A stretch of DNA of 64,000 nt from an uncultured bacterium (lineage in GTDB: Bacteria > Bacillota > Clostridia > Lachnospirales > Lachnospiraceae). Location of the stretch: assembly GCA_947073545.1 (NCBI GenBank), contig CAMTMP010000002.1, positions 124,001 through 188,000 of the forward strand, read 5' to 3'. The position numbers and the translations under genes were made by a program. Numbering within the stretch: position 1 is the stretch's first letter; each line of letters starts with the position of its first letter. The notes under the pieces were generated by a model. The model was given only the letters and a program-made list of their open reading frames with translations, was not told where the DNA came from and ran no database searches. Below, in pieces: positions 59,845 to 64,000 of the stretch.

Positions 59845-61242
59845 GTGGCAGATAATCGAAATAACAAGATAACAAAATACAGAAGGCCCGTCAATCTCAA
59901 CATCGGCATGATGGTTTTTGGCGTGATACTTGTCTATGTGGTGATCTGTGTGATTATGTACTTTCGGACAGATCATATTGTCCGCTACAGCGTACAGGAG
60001 GGCTCCCTTACATCGAACAGCATTTACAAGGGAATTGCCTTAAGGACGGAGCAGATCGTAACCGGACAGGATGCCGGATACGTGAACTATTTCGCAAGAG
60101 AGGGCGAGCGCACGGCGGTGGGCGATCTCGTTTACACGGTGGATGAGACGGGAAGATTGTCCGACTATATCAAAGCGGGGGCGAACGGAGAAAATTCTCT
60201 TTCCGACAGCGATTTGTCCGAGCTGAGGACGGATATTACCTCATTTATGCACGGCTTTGACAGGAAGCATTTTGATGAAATCTATAATTTCCGGCATAAT
60301 ATGGAGAGCATGGCGATCAAACTGGCAAACTATAATATTCTGGAAAACGCGGATGCGTTAAACGATGCTTCGGGTACGGTTCTCATCAATTACCGGTACG
60401 CGGCCAAGAGCGGTATCGTGCTCTATTCTACGGACGGTTACGAGGACTTAAAACTGGAGGACATGACATCAGAGCTGTTTGACGAAGAAAACTACGAGCG
60501 CAAGTATCTGGTCAATAACGGACTGATTGCCGCCGGGGAACCGGTTTACAAGCTGGCGATGTCGGAGGACTGGTCTATTGTGATACCGGTGGAAAAGGCG
60601 GTGGCAGACCAGCTTTTAGAAAAGGAATATGTGGAAGTGCGATTTCTGAAAAATCAGTACACGGCATGGGGCGAAGTGGCGGTTTATACCAACGAGGCGG
60701 GAGAAACTTTTGCGTCGCTCACCTTCACCAATTCCATGATTACTTTCTGTACAGAACGTTTTATTGATATCGAGCTGCTTCTGGAGGAGGAGAAGGGGCT
60801 GAAAATCCCCAATTCCGCCATTGTGCAGAAGGAATTTTTCATCGTGCCCAAAGCTTATGTGACGAGAGGCGGCAATAACGGCGGTGACGGCGTGCTGTTA
60901 GAAACTTACAACGAAGAGGGCGAGGCCACCACACAGTTTGTGGAGACGGAGGTTTACGAGGAGACGGAGACGGATTATTATCTGGACAATTCCACACTCC
61001 GGTCCGGAAATTATATTGTCATGCCGGAGACGGGAGAAAAATACGCCGTCAGCAAGACTGGTTCCTTAAAGGGCGTTTATAATATCAATAAGGGGTATGC
61101 GGACTTTAAGCAGATCAGTGTTCTCTATGAAAATGAAGAGTATTCCGTGGTGAAGTCAAACACCACCTACGGGCTTAGCGTATACGACTATATCGTGCTG
61201 AATGCGGATATGGTGAAAGATAACGAGTTTATTTACGAATAA
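59845..61242 (+). CDS. HlyD-like membrane-anchored protein
   Basis: A 465-residue protein with one N-terminal membrane helix (IGMMVFGVILVYVVICVIMYF, about 21-41) and a large extracytoplasmic part. Barrel-sandwich-like segments AGYVNYFAREGERTAVGDLV and SGIVLYSTDGYEDL flank a helical middle, which resembles HlyD-type membrane fusion proteins. The GTG start has GGAG upstream. No ABC transporter or outer-membrane partner is near, and in Lachnospiraceae such proteins usually stand before yggS and sepF, so a role in division or envelope assembly is possible but not shown. Confidence 0.72.
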   Translation: MADNRNNKITKYRRPVNLNIGMMVFGVILVYVVICVIMYFRTDHIVRYSVQEGSLTSNSIYKGIALRTEQIVTGQDAGYVNYFAREGERTAVGDLVYTVDETGRLSDYIKAGANGENSLSDSDLSELRTDITSFMHGFDRKHFDEIYNFRHNMESMAIKLANYNILENADALNDASGTVLINYRYAAKSGIVLYSTDGYEDLKLEDMTSELFDEENYERKYLVNNGLIAAGEPVYKLAMSEDWSIVIPVEKAVADQLLEKEYVEVRFLKNQYTAWGEVAVYTNEAGETFASLTFTNSMITFCTERFIDIELLLEEEKGLKIPNSAIVQKEFFIVPKAYVTRGGNNGGDGVLLETYNEEGEATTQFVETEVYEETETDYYLDNSTLRSGNYIVMPETGEKYAVSKTGSLKGVYNINKGYADFKQISVLYENEEYSVVKSNTTYGLSVYDYIVLNADMVKDNEFIYE

Positions 61243-61258
61243 AAAACGGGGAGCGGGT

Positions 61259-61957
61259 ATGGAGATCAAGGAAAATCTCGATAGGGTCAGGAAAAATATG
61301 GAGACGGCGTGTGCTGTCGGCGGACGAACGGCGGGTGAGGTGAAGCTGATTGCGGTGAGCAAGACAAAGCCGCTTCCCTTGCTTGAGGAAGCCTATGCAT
61401 GCGGCTGCCGGGATTTTGGGGAAAACAAGGTACAGGAGCTTGTGGATAAATATGAGGCCATGCCAAAGGATATCCGCTGGCACATGATCGGGCATCTGCA
61501 GCGCAATAAGGTGAAATATATTGTAGATAAGGTCTTTCTGATTCACAGTGTGGATTCCCTGCGCCTCGCGCAGGAGATCGAGAAGGAGGCGGCAAAGAAG
61601 AGTGTAACTGTCAATATCCTTGTGGAAGTGAATGTGGCAGAGGAGGAGAGCAAGTTTGGCACTACATCCGGAGAAGCGGTTTCTCTTGTGGAACAGATCG
61701 CGAAACTACCTCATATCAGGATCAGAGGATTGATGACCATAGCGCCCTATGTAGAGGATTCGGAAGAAAACAGACGGTATTTTGCAAAATTAAAGCAAAT
61801 TTATGTTGACATAATACATAAAAACATTGATAATGTTTTTATGGAGGAGCTTTCCATGGGTATGACCGGGGACTATGAAGTCGCGATAACAGAGGGCGCG
61901 ACCTATATCAGAGTCGGCACGGGCATCTTTGGCGAAAGAGAATACGCAGTAATTTAG
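61259..61957 (+). CDS. YggS family pyridoxal-phosphate-binding protein
   Basis: A 232-residue single-domain PLP-binding barrel protein (PLPBP, YggS/YlmE) that controls PLP homeostasis in other bacteria. The PLP lysine is in KLIAVSKTKPLPLLEEA; phosphate contacts come from MTGDYEVAITEGATYIRVGTGIFG. GGGAGCGGG precedes the ATG. It stands just before sepF, the same order (ylmE-ylmF) as in Bacillus subtilis. Confidence 0.93.
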   Translation: MEIKENLDRVRKNMETACAVGGRTAGEVKLIAVSKTKPLPLLEEAYACGCRDFGENKVQELVDKYEAMPKDIRWHMIGHLQRNKVKYIVDKVFLIHSVDSLRLAQEIEKEAAKKSVTVNILVEVNVAEEESKFGTTSGEAVSLVEQIAKLPHIRIRGLMTIAPYVEDSEENRRYFAKLKQIYVDIIHKNIDNVFMEELSMGMTGDYEVAITEGATYIRVGTGIFGEREYAVI

Positions 61958-61971
61958 TATACATAAGTTGC

Positions 61972-62146
61972 GCGTATAAGCAGAGTCAGAAGACACGCGG
62001 GACATACGCCATGCTTGCATGAGCGAATGGTCCGCAGAGCTTATGGCGAGGCGCAAGACATCCGAGGGATGTCTGTTCTGCGCGGATCGGAGTGAAACGG
62101 AGACCGCGAACGAGAAGTGCGAAGCATTTCGAGTCTGCTTATACGC
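61972..62146 (+). repeat. Structured intergenic element E8 between yggS and sepF
   Basis: A 175-bp element with an outer 13-bp helix GCGTATAAGCAGA/TCTGCTTATACGC (61972-61984 with 62134-62146). Inside are CATGcttgCATG (62010-62021), GACATCC/GGATGTC (62057-62073), CGCGG/CCGCG and GAAGTGCgaaGCATTTC (62114-62130). It shares the CATGnnnnCATG tip with E1 and E5 and the GTCTGCTTAT end with E3. It ends 37 bases before the sepF ATG. Confidence 0.75.
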
Positions 62147-62183
62147 ACCCAAAAAGTAATTGATTAAATGGAGGATTTTACAG

Positions 62184-62678
62184 ATGGGTGTTATGGACAA
62201 GTTTATCAGCGCCATGAAATTGAGCGAGGATGAGGATGACGGATATTATGACGACGATTTCTATGACGATGAGCCCGAACCGATGAGAAAACCTGTCTCC
62301 ACCAAGGATACAGATAATACAGAGGATGATAAAGTAAGGAAAATCACGCCGAAGGTAACGCCGCTTAGACAGACGAAAAAAATGGGAACCGGCATGGAGG
62401 TCTGTGTGATTAAACCGACTACGGTGGAGGATGCGCGGGAGATTACGGAGACGCTTCTGGCGAACCGGACGGTAGTATTGAATCTGGAAGGGTTAGATGT
62501 GGACATTGCCCAGAGGATTATCGATTTTACTTCGGGTTCCTGTTTTGCGATCTCGGGCAATCTGCAAAAGATATCGCATTATATTTTCATTATTACACCG
62601 GCCAGTGTAGATATTTCCGGTGACTTTCAGGATATCTTGTCAGGTTCCTTCGATGTGCCGATAGACAAAGGGTATTAA
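62184..62678 (+). CDS. sepF: Cell division protein SepF
   Basis: A 164-residue protein that anchors FtsZ to the membrane. An N-terminal amphipathic helix (MGVMDKFISAMKLS) is followed by a highly acidic linker (DEDDGYYDDDFYDDEPEP) and the SepF domain with VCVIKPTTVEDAREI, LEGLDVDIAQRIIDFTSG and SGNLQKISHYIFIITPASVD. GGAGG lies nine bases before the ATG at 62184. A terminator follows. Confidence 0.94.
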   Translation: MGVMDKFISAMKLSEDEDDGYYDDDFYDDEPEPMRKPVSTKDTDNTEDDKVRKITPKVTPLRQTKKMGTGMEVCVIKPTTVEDAREITETLLANRTVVLNLEGLDVDIAQRIIDFTSGSCFAISGNLQKISHYIFIITPASVDISGDFQDILSGSFDVPIDKGY

Positions 62679-62681
62679 GAG

Positions 62682-62710
62682 ATCGAGTGCATAATGCACT
62701 CGATTCTTTT
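62682..62710 (+). terminator. Terminator after sepF
   Basis: ATCGAGTGCA (62682-62691) and TGCACTCGAT (62695-62704) form a perfect 10-bp stem, followed by TCTTTT. Confidence 0.8.
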
Positions 62711-62758
62711 CGCGTATAAATAAAGTTATATCTGCTTAAGAGGAGGAAAATACATATT

Positions 62759-63868
62759 ATGGCGAAACGAATGACAATAAACTACGAGAAAAAGCCCTGT
62801 TATGACATTGTTTTTGCAAGGGATTTTACTCTGCTCGCGGAGGAAATTGCCGATTTAAAGACCGCAGAGCGAAGAGTTGCCGTGATCTGTGACAGCAATA
62901 CGGAAAAACTGTTCGGTGAAGAAGTTGTGAAAATACTTGAAAAAGGCTGTAAAAAAGTGATTCTCCACGCCTTTCTGGCAGGGGAAGAAAACAAAACGCT
63001 GGATACGGTGAAAGAAATCTACAAGAGACTGATTGAGGAGAAATTTGACAGAAAAGATCTGCTAGTGGCGCTTGGCGGCGGTGTTGTGGGGGATATTGTC
63101 GGTTATACGGCGGCTACTTATCTGAGAGGTGTTGACTTTATTCAGATTCCAACCACACTATTGGCCCAATCGGACAGCAGTATCGGCGGAAAGACCGGAG
63201 TCGATTTTGATGGTTATAAAAACATGGTGGGGGCGTTTTATATGCCGAAACTGGTTTATATGAACGTGGGTGTATTGAAAGAGTTGGATGAAAGACAGTT
63301 TTATGCGGGCTTTGCGGAGGTGATGAAGTCAGCGCTGATTAAGGATGCCTTATTTTACGAGTGGCTGCTGGATCATATGTATGAGATACACGAGCGCGAT
63401 ATGGAGGTCTGCGAGGAGATGGTGATGCGAAGCTGTGGCATCAAAAAGCTCGTGGTGGAGAAAGATCCGAAGGAACTAGGTGACCGCGCGCTTCTCAATT
63501 TTGGGCATACCATCGGCCATGCCATTGAGAAGGCAAAACATTTTGAGATGCTGCACGGGGAGTGCATTGCGCTCGGTATTGTGGCTGCGGCCTATATTTC
63601 ATGGAAACATGAGAATCTCTCCATGGAAGAATACTACGAGGTGCGGGATATGTTTGTGCCGTTTAATCTGCCAATCAGCATTGACGACATTGATCCGGAG
63701 GAGATTCTTGCATTGACCAAGTCAGACAAAAAGATGGAGGCCGGGCAGATCAAGTTTGTACTGCTCAAAAAGGTGGGTAAGGCTTATGTGGACAAAACCG
63801 TCACGGATGCGGAAATTCTGGAGGCTGTTAAGGAAGTACACTTTAGTGATGAGGACATGCGGGAATGA
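62759..63868 (+). CDS. aroB: 3-dehydroquinate synthase
   Basis: Second step of the shikimate pathway, turning DAHP into 3-dehydroquinate, NAD- and metal-dependent. It has 369 residues, with LVALGGGVVGDIVGYTAATY, RGVDFIQIPTTLLAQSDSSIGGKTGVD and the metal-binding His segment NFGHTIGHAIEKA. GAGGAGG precedes the ATG by 9 bases. It overlaps lspA by 4 bases (ATGA). No other aro genes are in the window. Confidence 0.95.
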   Translation: MAKRMTINYEKKPCYDIVFARDFTLLAEEIADLKTAERRVAVICDSNTEKLFGEEVVKILEKGCKKVILHAFLAGEENKTLDTVKEIYKRLIEEKFDRKDLLVALGGGVVGDIVGYTAATYLRGVDFIQIPTTLLAQSDSSIGGKTGVDFDGYKNMVGAFYMPKLVYMNVGVLKELDERQFYAGFAEVMKSALIKDALFYEWLLDHMYEIHERDMEVCEEMVMRSCGIKKLVVEKDPKELGDRALLNFGHTIGHAIEKAKHFEMLHGECIALGIVAAAYISWKHENLSMEEYYEVRDMFVPFNLPISIDDIDPEEILALTKSDKKMEAGQIKFVLLKKVGKAYVDKTVTDAEILEAVKEVHFSDEDMRE

Positions 63869-64000
63869 GTTGGAAGAAAAAGTTTTTTCTGTTTCTGGAT
63901 CTGCTGATGATTATCGGTCTGATCGCTTTCGACCAGTATACGAAGCAGTGGGCGAAGGTTTATTTAAAAGATAAGCCGGCTTACAATCTGATTAACGGGA
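63865..64000 (+). CDS. lspA: Lipoprotein signal peptidase LspA (partial, cut by window end)
   Basis: The first 45 residues of signal peptidase II, MSWKKKFFLFLDLLMIIGL and on, with the LspA-type start FDQYTKQWAKVYL after the first helix. In LspA this DQxTK segment follows TM1 and is strongly conserved. It overlaps aroB by ATGA. The catalytic Asp residues lie beyond the window. It would process lipoproteins such as the carboxypeptidase at 58202. Confidence 0.85.
   Translation, partial: MSWKKKFFLFLDLLMIIGLIAFDQYTKQWAKVYLKDKPAYNLING

Noticed and set aside
1..64000. Mobile element, prophage or resistance genes
   Set aside because: No transposase, integrase, phage structural or known resistance gene was seen; the ABC exporter alone is not evidence of resistance.

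Overview
The window reads as chromosomal sequence of a spore-forming, rod-shaped anaerobic Firmicute of the class Clostridia, most likely family Lachnospiraceae. The signs are moderate GC content, strong AGGAGG-type ribosome binding sites with frequent GTG and TTG starts, an mre/min/rodA envelope operon with methylglyoxal synthase inside it, sporulation genes (GerW/YtfJ, a Cys-rich coat-like protein) and small families common in that group (DUF6472, DUF4321, DUF2953, Gx transporter). This assignment rests on gene content only; there is no rRNA or tRNA in the window.

Layout. 0-9 kb: an EF-G-like GTPase with altered G motifs, then on the minus strand a 1600-residue secreted Ig/beta-helix protein and a methyl-accepting chemotaxis protein. 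9-13.4 kb: leuS, then three minus-strand genes of unknown or spore-coat type. 13.4-23.6 kb: NusG-domain-II protein, Gx transporter, ruvA, then about 6.4 kb of cargo (heterodimeric ABC exporter; convergent PII-like and DUF1538 pair) before ruvB and zapA. 23.7-30.1 kb: U32 peptidase, a SEDS/class B PBP pair whose genes overlap by 92 nt, and an HD-GYP-like protein on the minus strand. 30.3-33.5 kb: small conserved genes, DUF2953-ytfJ, a J-domain protein and rpmB. 33.7-39 kb: yloU, a FakA-type kinase, recG and a DegV/FakB protein. 39-49 kb: miaB-mutS-mutL-miaA, a Met-gamma-lyase family enzyme, DUF4321 and radC. 49-59.2 kb: mreB-like, mreC, mreD, PBP2, minC, minD, minE, rodA, mgsA and a D,D-carboxypeptidase lipoprotein, i.e. 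wall elongation, division-site placement and peptidoglycan trimming in one run. 59.3-64 kb: a P-loop protein, an HlyD-like membrane protein, YggS, SepF, AroB and the start of lspA.

The most unusual feature is not a protein. About ten gaps between genes hold compact multi-hairpin elements, always in the sense orientation of the downstream gene and often ending a few tens of bases before its ribosome binding site. Several are clearly homologous: two 153-bp copies (before the ABC exporter and before minD), two cloverleaf copies (before degV and mreD) and a third set (rodA and rpmB leaders, and the carboxypeptidase 5' end). Copies differ mainly by compensatory changes that keep helices paired, which points to selection on RNA or DNA structure. 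One copy set is tandemly repeated in a 57-bp unit that stays in frame at the start of the carboxypeptidase gene. No transposase, integrase, CRISPR array or tRNA was found.
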